Assembly: GCA_021228405.1 (NCBI GenBank)
Contig: JAJQRF010000001.1
Location: 248,001-312,000 of the forward strand
Direction: 5' to 3'
Length of the DNA: 64,000 bases
DNA from: Pyrinomonadaceae bacterium
Lineage (GTDB): Bacteria; Acidobacteriota; Blastocatellia; Pyrinomonadales; Pyrinomonadaceae
Positions 17,331-25,631 of the stretch are shown one piece after another (position 1 is the stretch's first letter; each line of letters begins with the position of its first letter). A program made the position numbers and the translations under genes. The notes below the pieces were generated by a model, which saw only the letters and a program-made list of their open reading frames with translations, made no database searches and was not told the origin of the DNA.

Positions 17331-17556
17331 TGAAACCGACTTTGCAGATTTTGAAACCGACTTTGCGGATTTTGTCGCGGCTTTTTTCATTTTGAAGCGG
17401 ACTTTTTTCATTTTGAAGCGAACTTTTTCCGTTTTGAAGCGGACTTTTTCCGTTTTGAAGCCGCTTTCGCGATTTTTTTGGCGGCTTTGCGGATTTTGTC
17501 GCCGCTTTTTTCATTTTGTCGGCGGTTTTTTTTATTTTGAAGCCGCTTTCCGAAAT
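17328..17556. repeat. 21-nt tandem repeat array between flhB and the sensor kinase
   Basis: About eleven degenerate units of 21 bases occur here. Four units in exact phase are at 17388, 17409, 17430 and 17451, each close to CATTTTGAAGCGGACTTTTT. Because 21 is a multiple of three, open frames run through it on both strands. On the minus strand these read as Lys/Ser/Ala-rich heptads such as LQNEKSP. I see no ribosome site or family match and treat the array as non-coding with low confidence. It fills most of the 410-base gap between flhB and the kinase. Confidence 0.75.
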
Positions 17557-17656
17557 TATTTTAGCGGTCGGCACGATCGTGAAGCAGGGAAAAAGTAAAA
17601 AAAATCTCCTTTTTCCTTCCCTAAAAAAAGATAACCTTTTATGATGGAAGGCGGAT

Positions 17657-20461
17657 TTGAAAATCTCTTCTGCGCTTAACTTGGAAATGGGAAAAAAAAG
17701 AACGTCTGCCACCGAAATTTCTAAAGAAATCATTCTGCCCGAAAGCAATGCTTTCCTGCGCGCTTTCACCGAAAACGCGCCGTTTATGACGGTCGTTTAC
17801 GATGCCGGATCACTCGCTCCGACCTATTTCAACCGCCGTTTCGCAGAGATCAGCGGCTACGAATTCAGGGATTTACATTCGTTCGACGGCGATTTCCTCG
17901 AAACGGTTGTGCACCCGCACGATCTCGCTCCGATCTTCGATCATTTTGAAAAAGTTTGCGCCGACCGAAACGACGATGCGCACGAAATCTATTTCAAACT
18001 GATCTGCAAAAACGGCGAATTGCTCTGGTTAAAGGCTTCGGACAAGGTTTTCAGGCGCGGCGCAAACGGCGAACCTTTGGAAATCGTCAGTTTTATCGAG
18101 GACGTGAGCGGCAATAAAAAGACCGAACTCGATTTTTTCAAGCTCGGCGCGATTGTCGAAGCGTCAAACGATGCCATCATATTTAAAGATTTCGACGGGA
18201 AAATTTTAAGCTGGAACAACGGTGCGGAAAAGATTTTCGGCTACACTGCCGGGGAAGTCATCGGGCAAAACATCAGCATCGTTTTTCCCATCGAACGGCT
18301 TGCCGAAGAAGTCGAAATTCTGGAAAAAATCCGCGCCGGACAAAACGTCAAACAATATGAAACCGTGCGGATAACCAAAGACGGCAGATATATCGACGTT
18401 TCGCTGACGATCTCGCCCGTTAAAAATTCGGACGGCGAGCTTGTCGGCGTTTCAAAGATCGTGCGCGACATCTCCGATTTCAAACAGGTCGAAGCAAAGG
18501 TTTTTGAAAACGAACGAAGGCTCCATCTGATTACCGATTCGATTCCCGCGATGGTTTCATACATCGATGACGAGCACCGTTACCAATTCGTCAACCGTGA
18601 ATTTCTCAATTGGTGGTCGCTCTCCGAGAAAGACGTGATCGGCAAAAAAATGCCCGAAATCATCGGTGCGCAAGCCTATCAAACCCTGCTTCCGAGGATC
18701 GAAGCCGTCTTTGCGGGCGAAGAACAAAATTTTGAACAACCCGTCAATTACAAAAATCTCGATCTGCGTTTTATCCGCGCCAATTACGTCCCCGATTTCG
18801 ACGTACAGGGAAAAGTCAGGGGTTATTACGCGCTCGTCGTTGACATCTCGGAACATAAAACCGCCGAGGAAGCTCTGCGCCAATCCGAAGAACGCTACCG
18901 CGTTTTCATCGAACAAAGCTCCGAAGGCATCTGGCGTTTGGAACTCGACGAACCGATTCCGATCGACCTCGAAATCGATGAACAGATCGAACTCATTTTC
19001 CGCAACGGTTATCTTGCCGAATGCAACAACGCGATGGCGCATCAATACGGTTTCGATAATTCGGTCGAACTCGTCGGCAAAAGGCTCGGCGAATTTCTGC
19101 TGACCGATAACGATCACAACCGCGCACATCTGCGAAAGTTTATCGAAGCCGATTATCATTTGTCTGAGGACGAAAGCATCGAAATGAAAAAAGACGGCAA
19201 CGATGTCTATTTCTCGAACAATATGGTCGGCATCGTCGAGGACGGAAGGCTCGTCCGCGCGTGGGGAACGCAACGCGACATCACCGCTACCAAACAGGCA
19301 CAGCAAGCCTTTCAGGAATCGGAAGCACAGCTTCGCCAATCGACCAAGATCGAAGCCATCGGTCGGCTGGCGGGCGGAATCGCGCACGATTTCAACAATT
19401 TTCTGGCAGTCATTATGCTTCACGTCGATATGCTTAATTTACAACTTCCGCCTGAAAGTCCGCTTCGTTTCCGCATCAGCGAAATAAAATCCGTCACGAA
19501 CAACGCCGCCGAAATGGTTCGCCAACTGCTCGCCTTCGGTCGCAAAACAACGTTACAGCCGCATCCCGTTGTGCTCAATCAGGTCGTCAAGGAATTTGTA
19601 AAAATCCTGCGCCCGATCGTCGGCGAAGACATCGAAATTCAGCTTCATCTCGACTCCGAACTCGGCGTTTGTTTCGTTGACCCGAACCAGATCATCCAGG
19701 TTTTGATGAATCTCGCCGTCAATGCGCGCGATGCGATGCCGTCGGGCGGAGTTTTCAGGGTTGAAACGAAAAATACGAACATCGACCGCAATTCGCGCCG
19801 CCATAAAGCCCAACCGCCCGCGTCTTACATCGAATTATGCGTGACCGACAACGGGATCGGGATGGAATCGCGGATTCAGGAACGAATTTTCGAGCCGTTT
19901 TTCACGACCAAAGAATCGGGAAAAGGCACGGGTTTAGGTTTGGCGACCGTTTACGGGATCGTCAAACAGTCGAACGGTTTCATCTGGGTTGAAAGCGAGA
20001 TCGGCAAGGGAACGGAGTTCAGAGTCCAGTTTCCGCGCATCGACCAGCCCGCGATGATCGTCAAAAAGGAAACGCCCGAAACGATTCTGCGCGGCAACGA
20101 AACGATCCTGCTTGTCGAGGACGAAGAAAAGATTCGCCGCGCCGCCGTCGAAGTTCTGGTCGTGTTGGGCTATCAGGTTCTCGAAGCGAAACACGGTGAA
20201 GAAGCCGTTCAAATCGCCGAAAATTACACAAAGCCGATCCATCTTTTATTAACCGACGTGGTAATGCCGAAAATGAACGGGCGCGATCTTTCCGTCAAAA
20301 TAAAGAAAATGCACCCCGAAACCTCGATCCTTTTTATGTCCGGCTACGACGACGAGATCATCGCCCGTCACGGCATTCTGGAAGACAACGTGCAGTTTAT
20401 CGGCAAACCCTTCTCGCCCGGCAAACTCGCTCTCAAGGTTCGTGAATCATTGGAAAACTGA
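17657..20461 (+). CDS. Multi-PAS hybrid sensor histidine kinase with receiver domain
   Basis: This 934-aa protein looks soluble and senses through four successive PAS/PAC modules (about residues 27-150, 153-278, 285-405 and 412-550). The histidine kinase core follows, with H577 in GGIAHDFNNF, and the ATPase has an N box (NLAVNARDAM) and G boxes (DNGIGM, GKGTGLGL). A C-terminal receiver domain (about 812-932) has phospho-acceptor D867 in LLTDVVMP. There is no membrane segment, so the signal is probably cytoplasmic (redox, small molecule or light). The start may be TTG at 17657, after GGAAGG, or ATG at 17687. No separate response regulator is adjacent, making it an orphan. A role in motility is suggested only by position. 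Confidence 0.93.
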   Translation: MKISSALNLEMGKKRTSATEISKEIILPESNAFLRAFTENAPFMTVVYDAGSLAPTYFNRRFAEISGYEFRDLHSFDGDFLETVVHPHDLAPIFDHFEKVCADRNDDAHEIYFKLICKNGELLWLKASDKVFRRGANGEPLEIVSFIEDVSGNKKTELDFFKLGAIVEASNDAIIFKDFDGKILSWNNGAEKIFGYTAGEVIGQNISIVFPIERLAEEVEILEKIRAGQNVKQYETVRITKDGRYIDVSLTISPVKNSDGELVGVSKIVRDISDFKQVEAKVFENERRLHLITDSIPAMVSYIDDEHRYQFVNREFLNWWSLSEKDVIGKKMPEIIGAQAYQTLLPRIEAVFAGEEQNFEQPVNYKNLDLRFIRANYVPDFDVQGKVRGYYALVVDISEHKTAEEALRQSEERYRVFIEQSSEGIWRLELDEPIPIDLEIDEQIELIFRNGYLAECNNAMAHQYGFDNSVELVGKRLGEFLLTDNDHNRAHLRKFIEADYHLSEDESIEMKKDGNDVYFSNNMVGIVEDGRLVRAWGTQRDITATKQAQQAFQESEAQLRQSTKIEAIGRLAGGIAHDFNNFLAVIMLHVDMLNLQLPPESPLRFRISEIKSVTNNAAEMVRQLLAFGRKTTLQPHPVVLNQVVKEFVKILRPIVGEDIEIQLHLDSELGVCFVDPNQIIQVLMNLAVNARDAMPSGGVFRVETKNTNIDRNSRRHKAQPPASYIELCVTDNGIGMESRIQERIFEPFFTTKESGKGTGLGLATVYGIVKQSNGFIWVESEIGKGTEFRVQFPRIDQPAMIVKKETPETILRGNETILLVEDEEKIRRAAVEVLVVLGYQVLEAKHGEEAVQIAENYTKPIHLLLTDVVMPKMNGRDLSVKIKKMHPETSILFMSGYDDEIIARHGILEDNVQFIGKPFSPGKLALKVRESLEN

Positions 20462-20467
20462 TCGAGC

Positions 20468-20523
20468 GATTTCGGATTTTAGATTTCGGATTTTGGATTG
20501 ATTTAGGAATCCGGAATCTTGAA
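20468..20523. repeat. Half-formed repeat-word element after the sensor kinase
   Basis: CGGATTTTAGATTT and GGATTTTGGATT words occur in a row at 20468-20497. A short mirrored piece (AATCCGGAATCTTGAA) ends near 20520. The word is the same as in the fliR-flhB element but the right arm is degenerate. Confidence 0.55.
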
Positions 20524-20539
20524 TGGTTCGATACGCTCC

Positions 20540-20567
20540 TTGACAGTCGCGTTTCTGCCTGTATTGT
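20540..20567 (+). promoter_or_regulatory. Candidate sigma-70 promoter of the 62-aa membrane protein gene
   Basis: TTGACA (20540-20545) is a perfect -35 element, followed 16 bases later by TATTGT (20562-20567). Transcription would begin at or just inside the hairpin at 20570-20610, giving a leader of about 165 bases before the ATG at 20740. Confidence 0.55.
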
Positions 20568-20569
20568 AA

Positions 20570-20610
20570 GCCGTGAGATTTTTCAGCTTAATTGCGAAAA
20601 ATTTCACGGC
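20570..20610 (+). promoter_or_regulatory. 14-bp hairpin at the start of the leader (attenuator or terminator)
   Basis: GCCGTGAGATTTTT (20570-20583) pairs with AAAAATTTCACGGC (20597-20610) with one G-U wobble around a 13-base loop. It is followed by GTTTTGGCTTT. It may terminate the kinase transcript, or form the 5' end of the transcript from the promoter just upstream. Confidence 0.5.
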
Positions 20611-20739
20611 GTTTTGGCTTTAAAAATAGAATTTCTCAATAAATACGGCGGTTTAGCGAATGGAACGGAGCTTGCAATCTCGATTGCCGACAGTGCTGAC
20701 AGGAGTTTGAGGTCAGAAAATCGCTTAGGAGGAAAGAAA

Positions 20740-20928
20740 ATGTTAGTAAAAATCTACATGACAATTTGGGGGTTGACGGCGGCACTTGCCGGAGTTTTAT
20801 TCTTATCGGGATATTTTGGCAAAATGACGGTGGTGGCTTTCGGATTTATTTGCTTCGGATTGATTTTTATGGGCATTCTGTCCGTGCTGCCAACCACGGT
20901 TGGTCACAATACGCACGCCAAACATTAA
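20740..20928 (+). CDS. Small two-helix membrane protein, unknown function
   Basis: This 62-aa protein has two predicted membrane helices (about residues 4-24 and 29-51) joined by a tight GYFGKM turn, and a short His/Lys tail. I do not recognise the family. The start was fixed by a very good AGGAGGAAAG ribosome site six bases before the ATG at 20740. The longer in-frame opening from 20614 has no such site. It has its own candidate promoter and a hairpin leader and is followed by structured, non-coding DNA. It stands alone, convergent with the cyanophycinase gene. Confidence 0.75.
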   Translation: MLVKIYMTIWGLTAALAGVLFLSGYFGKMTVVAFGFICFGLIFMGILSVLPTTVGHNTHAKH

Positions 20929-21116
20929 CCCGTTTCGACGTGTGCAAGTTTTGACCTCGGATAATTGCTTTGCGCGCGACGGCGAATTAAGCGCGCATCG
21001 GGAAATATAATTCGCATCTCCAGGCTAAAACGATAATTTTAGTTACCTAAAAATTAGTTTATATTAAATTTTTCCCTTGATTGAAAAAATTATTGCCGAA
21101 TTTGAACAATAATTTT
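20929..21116. other. Structured non-coding spacer between convergent genes
   Basis: No coding frame is credible here. GCGAATTA near 20980 pairs with TAATTCGC near 21010, and AAAATTATTG with CAATAATTTT (about 21086-21116) forms a perfect 10-bp hairpin just before the terminator. The DNA is otherwise A/T-rich. It could contain a small RNA, but no promoter is clear. Confidence 0.4.
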
Positions 21117-21152
21117 AAGGCTTAACGACTTGAACAACCGTTAAGCCTTTTT
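21117..21152. terminator. Terminator between convergent genes, overlapping the 3' end of the cyanophycinase gene
   Basis: AAGGCTTAACG (21117-21127) pairs perfectly with CGTTAAGCCTT (21139-21149) around an 11-base loop, followed by a T-run on the plus strand. On the minus strand the T-run is weaker. The last codons of the minus-strand gene lie inside the right arm, an economical overlap. Confidence 0.8.
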
Positions 21153-21935
21153 TCGTTTCTTAAGATCGAATTTTTCGTTCCGTTTGAGCAGGTAGATTTT
21201 CAGTTCGTTCGTTTTTTTCTGCGCGTCCAGTATCATCACCTGGCTGTCGCCCAAAACTTCGCCGAAACGATTGTCGGAAACATAAAAAGCCGTGTCTTCA
21301 TCGATGCCGATGCCGATCAATGCAGGATTTTTCAAGATCAATCCGAATAACCGATTTTGCCGCTGACGCGCAATAAAATGCTGGTCAACGATCGTGTTCG
21401 GCAGAAGCCCGAGCCCGTCGCGCGTTTCTACTTTACTGCCGTCGATCACTTTGAAATCGCCTTCGCCCGTAATCATTATTTTCGACATTATCGCCGTTCC
21501 CGCGCTCGTTCCGCTGAAGATCGTGCCGCCGTTATATTTTTCCGTCAAAGCCTTCAACAGATTTTCATCCTTCAAAACTTCCATAATGCGGTTTTGATCG
21601 CCGCCCGTGAAAAAAACTCCGCTCGCTTCCTTGAGTTGTGATAAAAATTTCGCTTTGGCGGTTTCGTCTAAAGGCGAAAAAGGCGCGGCAACGAGAGTTA
21701 TTTTGGAAACTTTTTCAATATCCGTCTTGAAAGCGTCAAAGCTCGCTTGCGGTTCGCCGCCCGCCCATGTGACAACCAGAATTTTGCCTTTGTCGCCCCC
21801 GCTTGCTTCGGTCAGTTTCGACAAAACCGAAGCGGGACGTTCACCGCCGCCGATCATTAAAAGTTTTTGCTGTGCTTCGGTCGAAAGACTGAAAAAGATT
21901 AATAATGCGATGAATAGAAATGATTTGCGGAACAT
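21141..21935 (-). CDS. cphB: Secreted cyanophycinase-like peptidase (S51 family)
   Basis: Cyanophycinase is a serine peptidase that degrades the storage polymer cyanophycin (multi-L-arginyl-poly-aspartate) to beta-Asp-Arg. This 264-aa protein shows the S51 signatures: FTGGDQNRI, the nucleophile region FSGTSAGTAIM, and VDQHFIARQRQNRL with the DQHF pattern. A Sec signal peptide (residues about 1-22, ending EAQ) implies export, so external or periplasmic substrate is likely. No cyanophycin synthetase is in the window. The related Asp-specific dipeptidase PepE is shorter and lacks the DQHF-RQR segment, so cyanophycinase is preferred. The ATG at 21935 begins directly with the signal peptide. Confidence 0.85.
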   Translation of the reverse strand: MFRKSFLFIALLIFFSLSTEAQQKLLMIGGGERPASVLSKLTEASGGDKGKILVVTWAGGEPQASFDAFKTDIEKVSKITLVAAPFSPLDETAKAKFLSQLKEASGVFFTGGDQNRIMEVLKDENLLKALTEKYNGGTIFSGTSAGTAIMSKIMITGEGDFKVIDGSKVETRDGLGLLPNTIVDQHFIARQRQNRLFGLILKNPALIGIGIDEDTAFYVSDNRFGEVLGDSQVMILDAQKKTNELKIYLLKRNEKFDLKKRKKA

Positions 21936-21958
21936 TTGTGAACAGATTCTACCGAAAA

Positions 21959-21983
21959 ACCGGGTAAAAGCAAATTTTCCCGG
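21959..21983 (-). promoter_or_regulatory. Hairpin in the leader of the cyanophycinase gene
   Basis: On the minus strand CCGGGAAAA pairs with TTTTACCCGG (one bulge) around a five-base loop and is followed by TTTTTCGG. It lies about 24 bases before the ATG. It looks like a terminator or attenuator placed in the 5' leader. The rest of the 21984-22189 gap shows only A/T-rich DNA. Confidence 0.4.
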
Positions 21984-22189
21984 AAGCTGATCGGAAATTA
22001 GAAAGTATTAAAAGCTTTCGGATCATTAAATGCGGATTGGGCAGGTCGAACAGATCAGGGCGGTTCTTATAAAATATATCCTCGATAATCAGCCTCATCT
22101 TTCTTTATTTTATTTTCCATATCTTTCACCTGTCGCAAAGGAATTCAATAACTGCATAGTAATGATCGTTCTACAAGAAAATCGAACAA

Positions 22190-23206
22190 TTAATAACTGA
22201 ACTTTCCGAGTTCCACCTTTCCGCGAAAAACCCAATAAACGATTGCCGTGTAAGTCAAAACAATGGGCATTCCGATAATTGCGATTGTCAGTGCGATGCC
22301 GAGCGTTTTTTGCGACGAAGCGGCGTTATAAATTGTGATACTGTATTCGGGATTGATGCTCGAAACGATCAGATTCGGAAAAAGAGCCATTCCGAACAGG
22401 AAAACCAGCGCGGCGATCGTCGCACTCGATGAAAAAAAGGCGTAGATCGGTTTTTCCTTATAAATTGCGCGCGGAATGTTGGCAATCGCCAGAATATTGA
22501 GCACAACGGCAACCCACGCGATCGGCATCGTTTCAAAATTTCGTGTGACGGCAGGAAGTTTGATGAGCGTCACAATGGTTGTCAAAACATATAAACTCAT
22601 AAAAATTCCGAACGTTTTCCACATCCAATTCTTTATTTTTACCTGAAGTTCGCCGCTCGTTTTCAGATACAGGTAGATCGAGCCGTGCATCGCAAAAAGT
22701 GCGACGGCGAGAGCTCCGACGAGCAACGGGTAAGGTTTCAGCAAACCGAAAAATGTGCCGGCAAACTCTTTATCCGCGCCGATCGGCATTCCTTGAATCG
22801 AATTCCCGACCGCCACACCGAACAGAAAAGTTGCTAATGCGGATGCGCCGAAAAATGAGAAATCCCAGGCTTTACGCCACATTTTATTTTCTGATTTCGA
22901 GCGAAATTCCATCGAAACCGCGCGAAAGATCAGCGCGCAGAGCAAAAGCATAAACGCCAGATAAAATCCCGAAAAGGCGGTCGCGTAGGCGTGCGGCATC
23001 GTGGCGAAAAGCGCACCGCCGAAGGTTACGAGCCAGACTTCGTTGCCGTCCCAGAGCGGTCCGATCGAGTTCATCAAAAGCCGCCTTTCGGTGTCTTCTT
23101 TGACCGATAAATGCAGGATTCCAACGCCGAGATCGAGCCCGTCGAGAATCGCGTATCCGGCAAGTAAAATTCCTAAAATTCCGAACCAAACAATATTCAA
23201 ATCCAT
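22190..23206 (-). CDS. cydB: Cytochrome bd ubiquinol oxidase subunit II
   Basis: CydB (338 aa) pairs with CydA in the bd-type quinol oxidase, which reduces oxygen at very low concentration and resists sulfide and NO. About eight membrane helices are visible, with the conserved N-terminal GYAILDGLDLGVGILH and GPLWDGNEVWLVTFGGALFA blocks. The start was set at 23206, where GGGGCG and one base after the cydA stop place an ATG directly before MDLNIVWFG. An upstream in-frame ATG at 23239 lies inside cydA. No CydX-like membrane peptide is apparent downstream. Confidence 0.96.
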   Translation of the reverse strand: MDLNIVWFGILGILLAGYAILDGLDLGVGILHLSVKEDTERRLLMNSIGPLWDGNEVWLVTFGGALFATMPHAYATAFSGFYLAFMLLLCALIFRAVSMEFRSKSENKMWRKAWDFSFFGASALATFLFGVAVGNSIQGMPIGADKEFAGTFFGLLKPYPLLVGALAVALFAMHGSIYLYLKTSGELQVKIKNWMWKTFGIFMSLYVLTTIVTLIKLPAVTRNFETMPIAWVAVVLNILAIANIPRAIYKEKPIYAFFSSSATIAALVFLFGMALFPNLIVSSINPEYSITIYNAASSQKTLGIALTIAIIGMPIVLTYTAIVYWVFRGKVELGKFSY

Positions 23207-23207
23207 C

Positions 23208-24656
23208 TTATTTCGCCCCTTTTGTATTTTCTTCTTCATCCCCGAGCATCGAATATCCCGCCGGATTGACCAGTCGCGAAGCCGCTTCCAGCAAACCGCT
23301 TTCCGTTGTTTCGGCAGGCATCATCACTTCTTCGGGTCCGTGTTGTATTTTGCTGTTCATCACGAAAACCCAGACGGCAAAAAGCAAAATATAGACGAAC
23401 GAAAACATCAGGATCGAAACCAAAACCTGTTCACCGATGACGGCTTTGGAAATGCCGTCCGAGGTTCGCAAAAGTCCGTAAACCACCCACGGCTGTCGCC
23501 CGACTTCCGCCGCGATCCAGCCCGCCTGATTAGCCGCGTAACCGCCAAGAACGGCGAAAACGAAAATCCGCATCAGCCAACGTTTTTCAAAAATGGATTT
23601 TGTGACGAATCTGAAATACAAACCCAAAATCGTAATGAAAATAAAGAATATTCCGAAACCGACCATCAGGTGATACATATAAAACGGAATCACGACCGGC
23701 GGACGGTTTTCCTTCGGAATCTCATCGAGGGCAGTGACGGGCGTTGAAAAATTTTCGTGAAGCAGAAAGCTTAAACCGCCGGGAATTTTGATTCCATACT
23801 TTACACTTTCTTCCTTTTCGTCGGGAATTCCGAAAATCCACATATCCGCACCTTCGCCGTTTTGTTTGAAATGTCCTTCAAAAGCGGCGAGCTTGGCGGG
23901 TTGAGTTTTGGAAACCGTATTTGCCTGAAAATGTCCCGAAAGAAGTTCGGCAAATGAAACGACCGCGCCGAATACAAGGGCGATCGTGAATGCTTTTTTG
24001 GAAAGTTCGAGGTGTTTTTTCTTCAAAATGTAATATGCCGTAATGCTCATTACGAAAAATGCACCCAAAATAAACGAACCCAAAATGACGTGAATCAAAC
24101 GATCAACCGACGAAGGATTAAAAACCATCGCCCAGAAATCGGTAATTTCGGCGCGCGCATTAATGCCTTCGCCGACTACGTGAAAACCTGCCGGAGTTTG
24201 TTGCCACGAATTTGCCACGACGATCCAAATGGCTGAAAACATTGAACCTAAACTCACCATTATGGTCGAGAAAAAGTGCATTCGCGGCGAAACTTTATCC
24301 CAACCGAAAACGAGAATTGCCAAAAAACCCGACTCCAGAAAAAATGCAAAAATTCCTTCGGCGGCGAGTGCCGAACCGAAAACATCACCGACAAAGCGCG
24401 AATAAGTCGCCCAATTCGTTCCGAACTGAAATTCCATTACGATTCCCGTTGCCACGCCGAGCGCGAAATTAACGGCAAAGAGTTTCGTAAAAAAGCGCGT
24501 CATATTTTCATATTGTTTGTCGCCCGTTTTCAAAAACATTCCTTCCATAAAGACGAGCAAAATGCCCAAGCCGATGGAAAGCGGCGGAAACAGATAATGA
24601 AACATCACAGTGAGCGCAAACTGTATGCGTGACAAGAGCGTAACGTCTAATTCCAT
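23208..24656 (-). CDS. cydA: Cytochrome bd ubiquinol oxidase subunit I
   Basis: CydA (482 aa) carries the haems b558, b595 and d of the bd oxidase. The conserved GRQPW motif (in [17 protein letters not shown]) and the haem-ligand-bearing helices are present. A periplasmic Q-loop of moderate length contains the segment [27 protein letters not shown] ribosome site precedes the ATG. The pair cydA-cydB is transcribed alone, with a candidate operator 44 bases upstream of the start. The neighbours downstream are cyanophycinase and upstream the rhodanese pair, so it is a separate unit from the cbb3 operon. Confidence 0.97.
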   Translation of the reverse strand: MELDVTLLSRIQFALTVMFHYLFPPLSIGLGILLVFMEGMFLKTGDKQYENMTRFFTKLFAVNFALGVATGIVMEFQFGTNWATYSRFVGDVFGSALAAEGIFAFFLESGFLAILVFGWDKVSPRMHFFSTIMVSLGSMFSAIWIVVANSWQQTPAGFHVVGEGINARAEITDFWAMVFNPSSVDRLIHVILGSFILGAFFVMSITAYYILKKKHLELSKKAFTIALVFGAVVSFAELLSGHFQANTVSKTQPAKLAAFEGHFKQNGEGADMWIFGIPDEKEESVKYGIKIPGGLSFLLHENFSTPVTALDEIPKENRPPVVIPFYMYHLMVGFGIFFIFITILGLYFRFVTKSIFEKRWLMRIFVFAVLGGYAANQAGWIAAEVGRQPWVVYGLLRTSDGISKAVIGEQVLVSILMFSFVYILLFAVWVFVMNSKIQHGPEEVMMPAETTESGLLEAASRLVNPAGYSMLGDEEENTKGAK

Positions 24657-24699
24657 TTGATAACTCCCGGAACACGAAAAATAAACAAGCCAACTTATA

Positions 24700-24719
24700 T
24701 TGTAAAACTGTATTTACAA
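24700..24719. promoter_or_regulatory. Candidate operator upstream of cydA (Rex-like palindrome)
   Basis: TTGTAAAACTGTATTTACAA is a 7-bp inverted repeat (TTGTAAA / TTTACAA) with a six-base centre, placed 44 bases before the cydA start. The arms resemble the Rex consensus TTGTGAA-N4-TTCACAA in five to six of seven bases, but the spacing is two bases longer. Rex controls cyd genes in actinobacteria. The regulator here is unknown; the palindrome itself is clear. The rest of the 24720-24958 stretch is A/T-rich with no gene. Confidence 0.45.
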
Positions 24720-25036
24720 CTATTTCTAATTAATGATTATGGAATGCGGCTTGATTTTAAAGTTGAAAAGTAGTCTGAAAAAATACTTTTCAAAATCAGT
24801 TAAATTTATCAGGCAATGTAAAGCGTCTGAAATTACGGCAATTGCTTTTTATTATGGAAATGCGTAAGTGATTAGAAATAAATAAATTCCTCTACGGCGA
24901 ATAAATAATTTCCGGCGTTTCGGCAAATCTATCGGCGAAGCAAAATCCGGCGGGAATTTTATAAAATTTCTTCCTTATCTGCCGGCGTATCGTTTCTTTT
25001 CTGACCCCGAAACTCGCGATCGCAGGCTCCGCGCAT

Positions 25037-25126
25037 TCAGGTAGAAACGCCGAGTTTCGGCAAAATAACGAGCTGAAGCAACAGCCAGCCCCCGAGCAGT
25101 CCGATCAACCAGTAAAAATCGTCCAT
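25037..25126 (-). CDS. 29-residue membrane peptide next to the rhodanese gene (frame continues past TGA)
   Basis: An ATG at 25126 opens a short frame whose product is one membrane helix (W-L-I-G-L-L-G-G-W-L-L-L-Q-L-V-I-L) ending L-P-K-L-G-V-S-T before TGA. It begins six bases after the stop of the secreted rhodanese gene, with the terminal codons of that gene providing purine-rich sequence upstream. After the TGA the same frame stays open for 25 more codons, to TAA at 24959-24961, and reads M-R-G-A-C then a charged tail. This could be a normal 29-aa peptide, a recent nonsense mutation, or a selenocysteine codon (T-U-M-R-G-A-C). I could not find a convincing SECIS hairpin. Confidence 0.5.
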   Translation of the reverse strand: MDDFYWLIGLLGGWLLLQLVILPKLGVST

Positions 25127-25132
25127 AAAAAA

Positions 25133-25543
25133 TTATTTTTCGGTCGGAAGTCCCGCCGAAATCCATTCGCTCGTTCCGCCCTTAACGTTATAAATTTCCC
25201 TGAATCCTGCTTTTTGCAGAGTTTCCGCCGCTTTTTGCGAACGCCGTCCGGTCTGACAAATTACATAAACAGGCTTATTTTTGTCTAGTTTTGCAAGCTC
25301 GGTTTCGATCTTGTCGAGCGGATGATTAGCCGCTTTCGGCGCGTGTCCGCCCGCATATTCTTCGGGTGTGCGAACGTCGATAAACTGCACGTTTTCCTTT
25401 TTCACGGCTTCGCCCGTTTCCTGCACGGTGACTTGTTTGATCTCACTATCGCCGGTTTGCGAACTTATCGAAGACTCACACGAAAACGCGAAAAGCGATA
25501 AGATACAAAACGCTGCGAACATTAGAAATTTTGGTTTGAACAT
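25133..25543 (-). CDS. Rhodanese-like lipoprotein
   Basis: This 136-aa protein has a signal peptide with a lipobox (FSC at residues about 21-23), so it is anchored outside the cytoplasmic membrane. One rhodanese domain (about 50-133) has an intact active-site loop ICQTGRRSQ, whose cysteine would carry a persulfide. Rhodaneses of this type move sulfane sulfur or act as periplasmic thiol acceptors. The family phrase YNVKGGTSEWISAGLPTEK closes the domain. The tiny membrane ORF at 25037-25126 follows six bases after its stop. It is co-directional with the persulfide dioxygenase gene, 88 bases upstream. Confidence 0.9.
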   Translation of the reverse strand: MFKPKFLMFAAFCILSLFAFSCESSISSQTGDSEIKQVTVQETGEAVKKENVQFIDVRTPEEYAGGHAPKAANHPLDKIETELAKLDKNKPVYVICQTGRRSQKAAETLQKAGFREIYNVKGGTSEWISAGLPTEK

Positions 25544-25631
25544 AAATTTTCTCTCGCTATTTTTTGGAGTATTCCGTCAATATTGTATTAATTTTAGTAT
25601 TTGAACCGAATCGGATTTTTTGTATTTAACT

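Noticed and set aside
17328-17556. CRISPR array
   Set aside because: Units are contiguous and degenerate with no unique spacers between them, and no cas gene is near.
17275-17769. Minus-strand 164-codon frame (and a plus-strand frame at 17392-17598) across the 21-nt repeats
   Set aside because: Openness follows from the 21-nt period. The frame runs into the start of the sensor kinase gene, has no ribosome site and no family match. It is kept only as a question in the findings.
22090-22150. 17-codon frame (MENKIKKDEADYRGYIL) downstream of cydB as a CydX peptide
   Set aside because: It has a possible ribosome site but no hydrophobic helix, which CydX requires.
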